A stretch of DNA of 64,000 nucleotides. Source: CAZUTK01 sp964623265. GTDB taxonomy: Bacteria > Electryoneota > B3-LCP. The notes below the pieces were generated by a model. That model was not told the origin of the DNA. It did not search any database and saw nothing but the letters and a program-made list of their open reading frames with translations. The stretch is from positions 1-64,000 of the forward strand of contig CAZUTK010000002.1 of NCBI GenBank assembly GCA_964623265.1. The letters run 5' to 3'. The first letter of the stretch is position 1. Every line of letters begins with the position of its first letter. The translations under genes were made by a program, and so were the position numbers. This document shows positions 28,707 to 37,828 of the stretch, one piece after another.

Positions 28707-28942
28707 GTTTGCCTCCGTTGGGATGAATCTTGTGGTGTGGGGGATCAATGAGAATCGTAATTTTTACGAAAGAGATCTTGCTTCTTTTGGCCATCCCAAA
28801 AATAGCAGATAAGAAGATTATGAAGATGTGATCCGTAGCACTTCCGGAATAAAACAATTTGTTTAAAAATTCTTATAGAAAACAAAGGGAAGGTGAAAAG
28901 AAGGGTATGTAGAACGCGAAGATGCTACCATTTCGGATGCTG

Positions 28943-28960
28943 TGCCACATGCGTGCCACC
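28943..28960 (-). promoter_or_regulatory. Sigma54-like promoter upstream of the subtilase gene
   Basis: On the - strand the site reads TGGCACG-N4-TGGCA, with the invariant GG-N10-GC spacing and one mismatch to TTGCA at -12. It would give a leader of about 220 nt. No sigma70 box was seen in the 274-base spacer. Confidence 0.45.
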
Positions 28961-28980
28961 ATAGTTTCCTTGCGATTCGA

Positions 28981-29832
28981 TCAGCGGAATTTATCCCGCA
29001 CGATCCGCTGCAGTTCGTGATACGTCAGCAACAGACGTTCGTCCCGTCGCAGCGGGGAATAAACCCGTTCTCGGCGCAGCATCTCCGTATCCAATGTTGC
29101 GACGATTACCTCTTCTTTTTGAATATCCGCTTGCACTAAAATTCGTCCGTTGGGAGCGTAGATGCCGCTGCCTCCCCAGAAATGGATTCCGTCCTGATAG
29201 CCGCAAAGATTGGCGAAGATCACGAAGTTAGAGAGCGATTTTGCGGTGTGCGCGAGCAGGAGATTCCAGATGCGCGTGTTATCACTGATCTCTTCCGCAG
29301 AAACTCTGCGCGTCGGGCTGGCGGCATGGACGAGGAGCAGATCTGCGCCGTCCATCGCCAGCAGCCAGGGTGCGGTAGCGTGCCACAAGTCATTGCAGAT
29401 TAACATTCCGGTGCGCCCGAATTTGGCGTCGAAGGCGCGAATTCGATCGCCTTCTGCGAAAAACCGCTTTTCTTCGAAAATGCCATAAGTCGGCAGATAG
29501 ATCTTGCGATGTATGTGCCGCAGGAGTCCGTCTTCATAATAGAATGCGGAATTGTAATACCGGTGAGATGGATCTTTCTCGACCAGACCGATGGCGATGG
29601 CGAGCTTCCGGCTGATCTCTTTCACGGGGTCCAGAAAGGAATCGTCGGCGGACAAGCCGCACTGGAAGGTTTCGTCCCGCAGCAGATAACCGGTGAGGCA
29701 GAGTTCCGGAAATGCGATCAGGTCTGCGCCTTGTGCGGCGGCGTCGTGAGCCTGCTCGAGAATTTTATTGCGGTTGAATTCCAGATCTCCGATTCTGGGG
29801 AGAAATTGTCCCACCGCGACTTTGAAAACCAC
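28981..29832 (-). CDS. Carbon-nitrogen hydrolase (nitrilase superfamily)
   Basis: A 283-residue amidase of the nitrilase superfamily. The Glu-Lys-Cys triad is visible in FPELCLTGY, HRKIYLPTYG and LICNDLWH. The sequence is closest in pattern to the glutaminase half of NAD synthetase and related stand-alone amidases, so an amide is the likely substrate; which one is not evident. The frame is open to 29913, but a GTG at 29832 preceded by AAGAGG fits the domain start (VFKVAVGQF). It lies downstream of the sensor kinase on the same strand, about 95 bases away. Confidence 0.85.
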   Translation of the reverse strand: MVFKVAVGQFLPRIGDLEFNRNKILEQAHDAAAQGADLIAFPELCLTGYLLRDETFQCGLSADDSFLDPVKEISRKLAIAIGLVEKDPSHRYYNSAFYYEDGLLRHIHRKIYLPTYGIFEEKRFFAEGDRIRAFDAKFGRTGMLICNDLWHATAPWLLAMDGADLLLVHAASPTRRVSAEEISDNTRIWNLLLAHTAKSLSNFVIFANLCGYQDGIHFWGGSGIYAPNGRILVQADIQKEEVIVATLDTEMLRRERVYSPLRRDERLLLTYHELQRIVRDKFR

Positions 29833-29927
29833 TTCTACCTCTTGAATATCACTGGTGATGGAAATAATATAAACAGTTGATCCGCGTAAAGCAAGCGAAA
29901 ACGGCGCGATCATAAAAAACCGGTGGG

Positions 29928-31666
29928 TTACGCAGATTTAAGGAGCGGCAGTCGTATTTCAAAGCGTGTTCCGATACCCGTGTGTGTTTCGAGCAGGAGT
30001 TCTCCTTGGTGGACTTTGATGATATCCCGAACGATGGTCAGACCCAGCCCTGTGCCCTTCCCTTCCCCTTTTGTGGTGAAATAGGGTTCAAAGATTTTTT
30101 GGCGCAGCTCTTCCGGAATGCCGGGCCCATCATCGGCGATTGAAACTATAGCAGTCTCCGCCGCGCGCCGGGATTCCAGCGTCAGGGTGCCTTTGCCGAC
30201 TTCTTCCAGCGCGTGAGCCGCATTGATGATGAGATTCATAAACGCCTGAAGCAGCTGGTCTGAGTCACCTCGCACCGGCAGAGGTTGATCTGCAAGCTGA
30301 ATGATCAATCGGAATCGGGCATCGGGTTGTCCGCTGAATTGTTTGATCTTGCCTGCCGTCGAATGCATGATCTCGACGGCGTGGCTTATAATTNNNNNNN
30401 NNNNNGGTTAACGTCTGCCCGGGAAAATTTCGCTTTCGCCGGCTTGGATAGATTCCTGAGATTTTCGACGATGCGCGTGATTCGCTGTACCTGATTCTCA
30501 ATGGTCTTCAGCGATTTCATGATTTCTTCATCCGGAGCCTTCTCGCTTCGCTGCAATTTCAAGGACAGCAGTTGAGCTCTACCTTGGATGGGAAACAGAT
30601 GGTTCGAAATTTCATGCGCGATGCCGCCGGCGAGCTGGGTGATCAGCGAACGCTTCTCCAGCTCAAAATACTGCTGTTCCAATTTCTTTCCGTCCGTCAC
30701 GTCTGTGAGAAGAAGGCCGATTTTTCTCTCGCGAGCCGATATATCGAAGAAGCTCACTTCATAGATCCGCCCGTTGATTTCCTGGGTGATCCCCGGCGGC
30801 TTGAACCCTTGCCGCATCTCTTCGATGCCGTTTTGAATAAGTTCGAAAGGGACTTTGAAATGTGCGCGAAACGGAAGATTCCTGATCCAAGGAAAGATTC
30901 TTCCCGCGGCTGCATTGGCGTATTCCAAACGGCATTTTTCATTGAGAACCAGAATCGCCGTGGGCACTGTGCTCAGGATGTTTTCGTGGTATTCCTGCAG
31001 TTCGCGGTATCGGTCATTGCCGCGGCTTAAAGAGCGGAAAAGCACGGCATTGTCGAAGGCTACCGCGGCGAGATTGACAAACGTCACGAAGAATGAAAAT
31101 TCCCTGCGATTGAATGCAGAGGTAGGATAACAATGATCCACATACGCAAGTCCTAATAATTGATTATGACAGATGAACGGCGCCGCCATGAAAGCCTTAA
31201 TATCCAGATCGCCGTTCTTGACCATTTCCTCGAGCAGATCCGAATTCTGCGCATCTTCCAGAAAGAGTGGTTGTCGTTCGAAGAGCACTTTTTCGAACAC
31301 GCAGCCACCGATGGCTTCTTGCAGTCTGCGGATTTCCTCCGCTTGGATGTTGTGAGTGATTTCGACGTTCGGCTGTCCGCTCTCATCTACAAGAATAATC
31401 AGACCTCGTTCGGCATTCGTGATGTCAATCGCCGTCGTCATTACGGCTTTCAACAGCGCGTCCGGATCCAATTCGCCGGCGATGCGGGCGCTGATCTCCA
31501 TCATTCGATGCCACTCGCCGATACGTCGGTCGAAACCGGCGTCCACCCCTTCGAGCGAAGTGCAAAGTTCTTCTACATCATTTAACGCTTGGAAGAGGTC
31601 ATCCAGCGAGCCGCTCTCCGATGCCCTATGAGCTGGATTCTGTTTCTGAATCAATGGATTTTTCAT
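29928..31666 (-). CDS. Sensor histidine kinase, GAF-PAS-HisKA-HATPase (interrupted by an assembly gap)
   Basis: The protein has a GAF domain (about residues 60-210), a PAS domain (about 225-335), a dimerisation/phosphoacceptor helix with LAGGIAHEISNHLFPIQG, and a GHKL ATPase with LIINAAHA (N box), DDGPGIP (G1), PYFTTKGEGKGTGLGL (F and G2). It has no membrane segment, so the signal is cytoplasmic. The usual HEIRNPL is replaced by HEISNHL. The two halves are in different frames across a 12-N gap, which must have the wrong length. The residues on each side (FSRADVN, then ISHAVEIMHS) join naturally, so this is one gene. The ATG at 31666 is used. Confidence 0.85.
30394..30405. other. Assembly gap (12 N) inside the sensor kinase gene
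   Basis: Twelve Ns separate two parts of one kinase that are out of frame with each other. The real gap length must differ from 12 by a number that is not a multiple of three. Confidence 0.99.
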
Positions 31667-31859
31667 CCGTCGAATTGGCCGAAAAACAGGAATGATGATA
31701 ATCAATTATGACTTTTACAATGTATGCAAATTCATTCGCCTGTGCCAGAACAAGCCGCGAAATACTGGGGGAACCTTCGCTTACAAAGCTCCACGGGAAG
31801 GAGTTGCCGGTGGGGAAACCAACTACGCAGCGGTCTAAAATTCGTTATGACGAGTCGAA

Positions 31860-31876
31860 TGCCACCAATGTGCCAC
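31860..31876 (-). promoter_or_regulatory. Sigma54-like promoter upstream of the sensor kinase
   Basis: On the - strand TGGCACA-N4-TGGCA keeps the GG-N10-GC spacing and has the same -12 variant as the subtilase promoter. It lies about 195 bases upstream of the kinase ATG. The 31667-31906 spacer shows nothing else that I can recognise. Confidence 0.4.
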
Positions 31877-31906
31877 GCGTGATAATGCGGCATCCTGTGG
31901 TATTAT

Positions 31907-31933
31907 AAAAAATGCCCCCACGATGGTGGAGGC
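31907..31933 (-). terminator. Terminator of the asnS-GT-acyP-apt operon
   Basis: On the - strand GCCTCCAC/GTGGGGGC (one G-T pair) with the loop CATC is followed by ATTTTTT. Confidence 0.85.
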
Positions 31934-31959
31934 GCTAAGATCCGTTTCCGCGAAGAGGG

Positions 31960-32484
31960 TTATTCCGAATCGTAATCAATCAACACGCTGATTTTGCGAT
32001 TCCCCAATTGCTTGCGCCCGGACAGGAAAGAAAGCTCGATCAAGAAGCTGACTCCCACAACGATGCCACCTAACTTCTCGACCAACCTGCATGCCGCCGC
32101 TGCCGTGCCACCTGTGGCAAGCAGATCATCCACAACCAGGATGCGTTCGCCTTTCCCAACGGAGTCAACGTGCATTTCGATGGAATCCATGCCGTATTCC
32201 AGAGAGTAGGATTCGGAAATCGTCTGAGCCGGAAGCTTCCCGGGTTTGCGGAAGGGGATGAAGCCGAGCCCCTGTTCCGCCGCGATGGCTCCGCCGAGGA
32301 TGAAGCCTCGTGATTCGATGCCGGCGATCTTCTGCACCCCGTCTTCTTGGAACGGCTGCCACATAGCGGATACGGCTTCCCGCAGCGCGGCGCCGTCCTT
32401 CAATAAGGTTGTGATGTCTTTGAAACCGATACCCTTCTTGGGGAAATCAGGAACATTGCGAATCAGAGACTTCAGGTTTTCCAT
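31960..32484 (-). CDS. apt: Adenine phosphoribosyltransferase
   Basis: Purine salvage enzyme that makes AMP from adenine and PRPP. The 174-residue protein has the PRPP-binding loop ILVVDDLLATGGTA near residue 120 and the family start LIRNVPDFPKKGIGFKDITTLL. The flexible loop RKPGKLPAQTISESYSLEYG is intact. The ATG at 32484 is preceded by GAGGTGA; an upstream in-frame ATG is less likely. It ends a four-gene operon, 4 bases after acyP. Confidence 0.96.
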   Translation of the reverse strand: MENLKSLIRNVPDFPKKGIGFKDITTLLKDGAALREAVSAMWQPFQEDGVQKIAGIESRGFILGGAIAAEQGLGFIPFRKPGKLPAQTISESYSLEYGMDSIEMHVDSVGKGERILVVDDLLATGGTAAAACRLVEKLGGIVVGVSFLIELSFLSGRKQLGNRKISVLIDYDSE

Positions 32485-32488
32485 CTCG

Positions 32489-32767
32489 TCACCTCGTGAT
32501 TTCGAATCCGGTGTATTTGCCTTCGTATGGTTTATACTCCACATCTATTGCACGCACATGACTGGAACGCGGGCCGATCTTCATTTGCGCGATGTATTCT
32601 TCGACGGCAGAGCGATCTCCTTCCACTTCGCTCTCCACGGAATCGTCCCAATTGTTGCGCACCCATCCGGTCAGATTCAATTGCTGCGCCCAGCGCATCG
32701 CGAAATAGCGGAATCCCACCCCTTGGACGATGCCTCGAATTACCAGGTGAGCGCAAACTTGCTTCAT
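32489..32767 (-). CDS. acyP: Acylphosphatase
   Basis: A 92-residue enzyme that hydrolyses the carboxyl-phosphate bond of acylphosphates. The signature VIRGIVQGVGFRYF carries the phosphate-binding loop and catalytic Arg, and GWVRNNWDDSVE carries the catalytic Asn. The start overlaps the glycosyltransferase stop (ATGA). Confidence 0.93.
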   Translation of the reverse strand: MKQVCAHLVIRGIVQGVGFRYFAMRWAQQLNLTGWVRNNWDDSVESEVEGDRSAVEEYIAQMKIGPRSSHVRAIDVEYKPYEGKYTGFEITR

Positions 32768-33906
32768 CGCTGCGGCTCCCAGGTGACCACTTTTTGACCC
32801 ATCACCAAACCCCATAATCCTGCCACCGACGCCGCCAGCGTCATCAGAATATATGCCGGCAGACGAAACATCCCCGGAGAACGCCCGAATAGTTGCAGCA
32901 GAATTCCAATCCCACCAATTAGATAAAAGACGATCTGCAAAATCAGGATGATTCTAAAGAAGGGATATTGCAACAGCGCCACGGTCGAGAGAAACAAACC
33001 GAACAGCCAAACAGGCGTCAGCCAGCGCAGCACTTTGTGCGCCCAAAGCTGACAAGCCAGCCAGCCGGATTGCAGCGGATTCAGCAGGTTGCGGTGAACA
33101 AATAAGCCGTACAACCCGCGCTGGATAATGCGCTTTTTGCGCCGGTAATCGGAAGCTAAGCTGCGCGTGCCGGTTTCCACCGAAACGGCGTTCGGTTGAT
33201 AGACGGTGCGATACCCCTTCTGAGAGAGCAGTAAAGGCTCGATGAAATCGCTGATCAAATCATCCCGCAATGGGATGTATAAAGCTTTCGGCATCGCGTA
33301 AATCGAGCCGTTGGCGCCCAAGAGTGTGCCTAAATGACTCTCCGCTTTCTTCAGCCGAATTTCCATGTTCCAGTAACGGCTTTCGACATCGCTGACTGCC
33401 TGCGGGTGGGGTTGATACTGCAATTCCCCGCAGACCACTCCGATTTTGCCTTCGACATCGAAGGTTTTCACCAGCTGTTGCACGGCATCCGGCTGAAAGA
33501 TGGCGTTCGAATCGGTGAATACGAGGATTTCCCCCCGCGCCACCGAGACCGCTCGATTCAGCGCAGCCGTCTTTCCACGTCGTTGCACTTGCTGCAAGAG
33601 CGTGACGACCGGCGATGCTGTCTCGCGGACGATTTCCGCGGTGCGATCCGTGGAGCCGTCATCCACGATGATGACTTCCAGCTTATCTGAGGGGTACTCT
33701 TGAGTCAGAGCGTTTTCCAGTTTTTGCCGGATCCCCGCCGCTTCGTTGTGAGCTGCGAACAGGATGCTGACCGTCGGATGATCCTCGCGATGCCTGAGCT
33801 GCTCCTTCTTTCGGATGGCACTTAAGGTGAGGATAATTGCCGGGTATCCGAAAAAAACGCATGACAAAATCAACGCGCAAGCGCAGAAAAGGAGCATCGC
33901 GGTCAT
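32764..33906 (-). CDS. Membrane glycosyltransferase family 2
   Basis: A processive-type GT2 of 380 residues. One N-terminal membrane helix precedes a GT-A domain with TVSILFAAHNEA, IIVDDGSTDRTAEI and VFTDSNAIF (the metal-binding DxD position reads DSN). Acceptor motifs are SDFIEPLLLSQKG and KRIIQRGL, in the place of QxxRW. Three or four C-terminal membrane helices follow. The architecture resembles NodC and hyaluronan-synthase-like polysaccharide or glycolipid synthases. The product is unknown. It is cotranscribed with asnS, 19 bases downstream of it. Confidence 0.85.
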   Translation of the reverse strand: MTAMLLFCACALILSCVFFGYPAIILTLSAIRKKEQLRHREDHPTVSILFAAHNEAAGIRQKLENALTQEYPSDKLEVIIVDDGSTDRTAEIVRETASPVVTLLQQVQRRGKTAALNRAVSVARGEILVFTDSNAIFQPDAVQQLVKTFDVEGKIGVVCGELQYQPHPQAVSDVESRYWNMEIRLKKAESHLGTLLGANGSIYAMPKALYIPLRDDLISDFIEPLLLSQKGYRTVYQPNAVSVETGTRSLASDYRRKKRIIQRGLYGLFVHRNLLNPLQSGWLACQLWAHKVLRWLTPVWLFGLFLSTVALLQYPFFRIILILQIVFYLIGGIGILLQLFGRSPGMFRLPAYILMTLAASVAGLWGLVMGQKVVTWEPQR

Positions 33907-33925
33907 GGCGGGACATCCTTCCGGA

Positions 33926-35218
33926 TCACGGTTTTAACCGATGCATAAGTCGCGGGAAGGGAATGCACTCGCGGATGTGCCGCACGCCGCAAATCCACGA
34001 GACGGTGCGTTCCAATCCCAATCCGAATCCGGAATGGGGGAAGGTCCCGAAGCGCCTTACATCTAGATACCATTCGTACGCGTCCTCGGGCAGATGATGC
34101 TCTCGAATTCTCAATCGCAATTGTTCCAGATCATCTTCCCGCTGGCTGCCGCCTATGATCTCTCCGTACCCTTCCGGCGCCAGCATGTCCACGGAGAGAG
34201 AGAGGCTGGGATCCAGCGGATCGCGCTTCATATAAAAGGCTTTGATGTTCGCCGGGTAGCGATGCACCAGGACCGGTTTGTCGAAATCTGCCGTGATGGC
34301 TTCTTCGTCCGGCGCACCAAAATCGTCTCCAGGAGTGAAATCCATTCCTTTGTCCAGTAGTAGCTGGACGGCGTCCCGGTAATGGAGGCGAGGAAACGGT
34401 TTCTGAATCTTCTCCAGCCGACCGAGATCCCTCTCCAGCGTTTCCAGTTCGGCGCGGCACCGTTCGAGGATGCGACCGATGATATGGCAGATGAAATCCT
34501 CTTCCAGTTCCATCAAGCCGTCCAGATCCAGCCAGGCGATTTCAGGTTCCACCATCCAGAATTCCGTCAGATGCTTGCGGGTCTTGGACTTTTCCGCGCG
34601 GAAAGTCGGACCGAAGCAATATACCTTGCCGAACGCCGCGCAACCCGGTTCCATATAGAGCTGTCCCGATTGCGATAGATAGGCTTTTTCGCCGAAATAA
34701 TCGGTTTGAAAAAGCGTCGAAGTCCCTTCCGCGGCAGAAGGGGTGAAGATAGGAGCGTCCAGATTAATGAAGCCGCGTTCATCGAAGAACTCGCGGATGG
34801 CTCGAATCACCTGATGGCGCACCCTCAGGATAGCATGCTGGCGGCGCGAACGGATCCACAGGTGCCGGTGATCCAACAGGAAGGCATCGCCGTGTTCTTT
34901 GAGCGTGATGGGATAATCCACGGCTTTGCCGATGATCTGCAGATCCGACAGCCAGATCTCATAGCCGCCGGGAGCTCGGTCGTCGCGGTTGACTTTGCCC
35001 CGCAGTATCAGCGATGTTTCCTGAGTCAGCTCTTCAGAAGCCTGCCAGGCGCTTTCGGATACTTCCTTGCGGGACAGAACGCACTGGATGACGCCGGTGC
35101 CGTCGCGCAGGAGGATGAATTTCAATTTGCCGGATGAGCGGAGGTTGTACAGCCATCCGCGCAGTTCTATGTCCCGCCCCTCGTGGGCGGCGATGTCGGA
35201 GATGTAGGTTTGGGGCAT
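33926..35218 (-). CDS. asnS: Asparaginyl-tRNA synthetase
   Basis: This class IIb enzyme charges tRNA-Asn. The N-terminal OB-fold (RGWLYNLRSSGKLKFILLRDG) is followed by the catalytic core with motif 2 FGPTFRAEKSKTRKHLTEFWMVEPE, which is typical of AsnRS rather than AspRS, and motif 3 GFGLGLERTVSWICG. The length of 430 residues is normal. It heads the asnS-GT-acyP-apt operon. Direct AsnRS charging suggests that the amidotransferase route is not needed for Asn-tRNA. Confidence 0.95.
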   Translation of the reverse strand: MPQTYISDIAAHEGRDIELRGWLYNLRSSGKLKFILLRDGTGVIQCVLSRKEVSESAWQASEELTQETSLILRGKVNRDDRAPGGYEIWLSDLQIIGKAVDYPITLKEHGDAFLLDHRHLWIRSRRQHAILRVRHQVIRAIREFFDERGFINLDAPIFTPSAAEGTSTLFQTDYFGEKAYLSQSGQLYMEPGCAAFGKVYCFGPTFRAEKSKTRKHLTEFWMVEPEIAWLDLDGLMELEEDFICHIIGRILERCRAELETLERDLGRLEKIQKPFPRLHYRDAVQLLLDKGMDFTPGDDFGAPDEEAITADFDKPVLVHRYPANIKAFYMKRDPLDPSLSLSVDMLAPEGYGEIIGGSQREDDLEQLRLRIREHHLPEDAYEWYLDVRRFGTFPHSGFGLGLERTVSWICGVRHIRECIPFPRLMHRLKP

Positions 35219-35227
35219 GGGGGGATA

Positions 35228-35455
35228 TTAAACTAGTATTCCTTGGTCTGTGGAAGCTTCCCGTTGAAATTTTTCCGCACGATCAAAAGTCTGATTGACA
35301 GTTATATCAGGCAAATTCACGTATGCAAGGTTGAGGCGATGGGGATCAATGAAGGGAGGATCAAGACAAATCAGATCAACGCTTTCCTCGCGTAGTATTT
35401 CCCAGTTGCGCATAAAAGTAAGATTGTCTCCGAAACAAAGTAAGTTAAGGTTCAA
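35228..35455 (-). pseudogene. N-terminal stub of a site-specific DNA methyltransferase
   Basis: About 75 codons resemble the start of an N6-adenine/N4-cytosine methyltransferase: a LLCFGDNLTFMRNWEIL opening and the catalytic motif DLICLDPPF (DPPY-type). The frame then decays and ends 9 bases before asnS, while intact family members have several hundred residues. The TTG start overlaps the end of the adjacent nucleotidyltransferase pseudogene. It is a relic of a restriction-modification or similar defence gene. Confidence 0.65.
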
Positions 35456-35898
35456 TCTCCGATTTCCTCCCTTTCAACTTCCTCAACATCTTCAAATCTT
35501 CCTTATCCTTCGCTCGCCCCGCCGCCTTCTTCATCTTGATCAGATCACCAGGCTGGCGAAATTGGCGGGAGTTTGCCCAACCGTGCTGGTGGTTCTGTTT
35601 TTCCATACACTCTCGAAATCAACACCTTTCACATACGGATGAACATCAATTTCCACCAGGTATTGCCGGATCAGCAGCTTTTTCTCTTGCATAGTTTTAG
35701 CGAAATCTCAGTCAAATCAGAGCCGAAATCCAATTAAACTTGGCGGATTTTACGCACATTTTCATCATCAGAAGAAATGAAAATGTCAAAGTCTGCAGTT
35801 GCCCGTGTGAAGCCGTGGACGGGAAAAGCAGCCGCGCCGACGATTACGTATCGTACCTCACGGTCGTGTAATAATCTCAATAGCTTTTCGATGTCCAT
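35445..35898 (-). pseudogene. Decayed nucleotidyltransferase (AbiEii/MNT-like)
   Basis: Three pieces of one protein lie in three different frames. From 35898: MDIEKLLRLLHDREVRYVIV, then the GAAAFPVHGFTRATADFDIF core, then an in-frame TAA at ENVRKIRQV followed by LDFGSDLTEIS. From about 35692: LLIRQYLVEIDVHPYV and GVDFESVWKNR. From about 35606: GDLIKMKKAAGRAKDKEDL, ending with TAA at 35445-35447. Their order matches intact nucleotidyltransferases that end in an LI-x-K-x2-AGR-x-KD motif. At least one nonsense change and two frameshifts make it non-functional. Frame and stop evidence is direct; family naming is by motif. Confidence 0.75.
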
Positions 35899-36043
35899 TT
35901 TTCACCAATTGTTCGTTCACATAGCGCATCAACCGAAACAGCATCTAAAAGCGCTGTTCCGTGGTGAGCGAAAGCTGGTATTCCAGCTCGAATTCCAGCT
36001 CCCGTTCCGGATCATCTTTTTCGAGCATCAGGATGGGAGTCAT
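35858..36043 (-). pseudogene. Small companion gene of the nucleotidyltransferase, with in-frame amber stop
   Basis: From the ATG at 36043, after a CAGAGGATC site, the frame reads MTPILMLEKDDPERELEFEL, then EYQLSLTTEQRF, then TAG (35947-35945), then MLFRLMRYVNEQLVKNGHRK AIEIITRP and TGA at 35858. The part after the TAG stays in frame and matches companion proteins that sit just upstream of such nucleotidyltransferases. It overlaps the nucleotidyltransferase start by 41 bases. A single base change explains the stop, so decay here is recent compared with its neighbour. Confidence 0.65.
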
Positions 36044-36068
36044 GGTAATTGGATCCTCTGTAGCTAAT

Positions 36069-37106
36069 CTAATCCTCTACTTTTAAATCCCTCGTCATCA
36101 GCTCCGTCACCGCGTGGCGGGGGTCCTTGTCTTCGAAGAGAATGGAATAAACCGCTTCGGTGATGGGCATCGGGACGCCTTCGCGGTGCGCCAACTCGCG
36201 GGCGGACCTCGAAGTGCGCACGCCTTCCGCCACCATCGTCATGCCGGCCAACACGTCCATGAGCTTTTTCCCTCTGCCGATCTGTTCGCCCACCCAGCGG
36301 TTGCGGCTGTGGCGGCTGGTGCAGGTGGCGATCAAGTCGCCCATTCCGGACAGTCCCGCGAAAGTGCGCGGCTGTCCGCCCAAACGCACGCCTAGCCGCG
36401 TGATTTCCGCTAATCCCCGCGTCAGCAGCGCCCCTTTGGTGTTATCCCCAAAGCCCAATCCATCGCAGATGCCCGTGGCGATGGCGATGATGTTCTTCAA
36501 GGCTCCGCCCAGCTCCACGCCGGTCAAATCCTGGGACGCGTAGACTCGAAATTGAGGGGTAAAGAAGATCTCCTGCGCGGTTCTAGCGGTATCGAGAGAC
36601 TCGCTGGCGATTACGACGGTGGTGGGGATCCCTCGGGAAACTTCTTCCGCATGGGACGGACCCGACAAGACGGCATAGCAATCCGGAAAAGCATCCGGTA
36701 AAAAATCTCGCACAACCTGCGAAGGCCGCTTCAGTGTTCCTTCTTCGATGCCTTTGGCGGCGTTGATGATTAAAGCTCCGGCAGGCAGATCCTTTTGGAT
36801 TTTTTCCAATACATTGCGCACGTATTGTGATGGGATAGCTAGTACGACACCTCCCGCGTTTTGCAGACAGATGCCGGCGTCATGGTGGATCAGAATTTCG
36901 TCCGGCAGCGGGATTCCGGGGAGAAATTCGCGGTTCTCGCGTTCGGTACGCAATCTTTCCGCCGCCTCCTGGCGAAATTCCCACAAACGCACCGAGAACC
37001 CCTTGCCCGCCAGCAGAATCGCCAGAGTCGTTCCCCAGCTGCCCGCTCCTAGAACGGCGATCGTCGCCTTGCCGCTGTGAAACAAATGATTCGAGTCTTG
37101 CTTCAT
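36069..37106 (-). CDS. gpsA: Glycerol-3-phosphate dehydrogenase [NAD(P)+]
   Basis: Makes sn-glycerol-3-phosphate for phospholipids from dihydroxyacetone phosphate. The 345-residue protein has the N-terminal nucleotide fold IAVLGAGSWGTTLAILLAGKG, the catalytic lysine region ELGGALKNIIAIATGI and the substrate motif GLSGMGDLIATCTS. The ATG at 37106 overlaps the plsY stop, so the long open frame upstream is not used. plsY and gpsA supply and use the same metabolite and are coupled here. Confidence 0.97.
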   Translation of the reverse strand: MKQDSNHLFHSGKATIAVLGAGSWGTTLAILLAGKGFSVRLWEFRQEAAERLRTERENREFLPGIPLPDEILIHHDAGICLQNAGGVVLAIPSQYVRNVLEKIQKDLPAGALIINAAKGIEEGTLKRPSQVVRDFLPDAFPDCYAVLSGPSHAEEVSRGIPTTVVIASESLDTARTAQEIFFTPQFRVYASQDLTGVELGGALKNIIAIATGICDGLGFGDNTKGALLTRGLAEITRLGVRLGGQPRTFAGLSGMGDLIATCTSRHSRNRWVGEQIGRGKKLMDVLAGMTMVAEGVRTSRSARELAHREGVPMPITEAVYSILFEDKDPRHAVTELMTRDLKVED

Positions 37107-37777
37107 GATCCGGACTTCTTTTTCGATACGAGCAGGTGGCGCACCAATCTCTCCTGCGGGATGACGGGTTCTTCGCCACGCATCAAGCGAATCAAGTTTC
37201 GGCGATGCGTGAGCAGCAAAAAGAACGGCAGAATCCAGGAGAACCAATGGACGCCGGCGGGGGTATCGGTTCGGAAAAGCAAAATCAATGGAAAAGCCAA
37301 ACCCGCCGCCAGCGAAGAGATGGAAATGCGCCTTGTCAGCTCTGCCAGTATCGCCCAGATGCAGAAACAAATCAGGCCGATAATCGGTGCCAGCGCCAGG
37401 ACGACTCCGAGAGAAGTCGCCACGCCTTTGCCGCCGTGAAACGCGAGGAACACGCTGAACACATGCCCCAGGATGGCGGCGGAACCGAGAATTACGCGGA
37501 TGGTCATTTCGTCGAAGCCTGCGGATGACCCGCCGAATAGTGCGATCAGATCCGCTCCAAACCGCGCCGGAATAAAACCCTTAGAAGCGTCCATCAGCAA
37601 GACGAATGCTCCCCAACTGCGCCTGCCGGAAAGACGAGTCAGATTGCTGGCTCCCGGGTTGCAGCTCCCGTCGCGCCTCACATCCACTCCCAGGATCCAC
37701 CCCACGATCGCCGCCGTGGGGATGGATCCGAGGAGGAACGAGATCAGAATGGCTGCAGCAAAAATCAATAACCGCAC
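37103..37777 (-). CDS. plsY: Acyl-phosphate glycerol-3-phosphate acyltransferase PlsY
   Basis: This integral membrane enzyme makes lysophosphatidic acid from acyl-phosphate and glycerol-3-phosphate. The three conserved motifs are present: LLGSIPTA, RRDGSCNPGASNLTRLSG and FHGGKGVATSLG. About six membrane helices are seen in 224 residues. It starts with GTG; nearby ATGs are out of frame. It is followed directly by gpsA with a 4-base overlap. Confidence 0.95.
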   Translation of the reverse strand: MRLLIFAAAILISFLLGSIPTAAIVGWILGVDVRRDGSCNPGASNLTRLSGRRSWGAFVLLMDASKGFIPARFGADLIALFGGSSAGFDEMTIRVILGSAAILGHVFSVFLAFHGGKGVATSLGVVLALAPIIGLICFCIWAILAELTRRISISSLAAGLAFPLILLFRTDTPAGVHWFSWILPFFLLLTHRRNLIRLMRGEEPVIPQERLVRHLLVSKKKSGS

Positions 37778-37828
37778 ATTTTCATAGGAGAATGGATTTC
37801 TCGACGGGTTATTCGCACACGACGATCG

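Noticed and set aside
31708..31908. Small + strand frame upstream of apt's terminator
   Set aside because: No recognisable sequence or ribosome-binding site, and it overlaps the candidate sigma54 promoter on the other strand.
35945..35947. In-frame TAG read as an amber recoding (for example pyrrolysine)
   Set aside because: No pyrrolysine genes are seen and the adjoining partner gene has a TAA and frameshifts, so simple decay is the better explanation.
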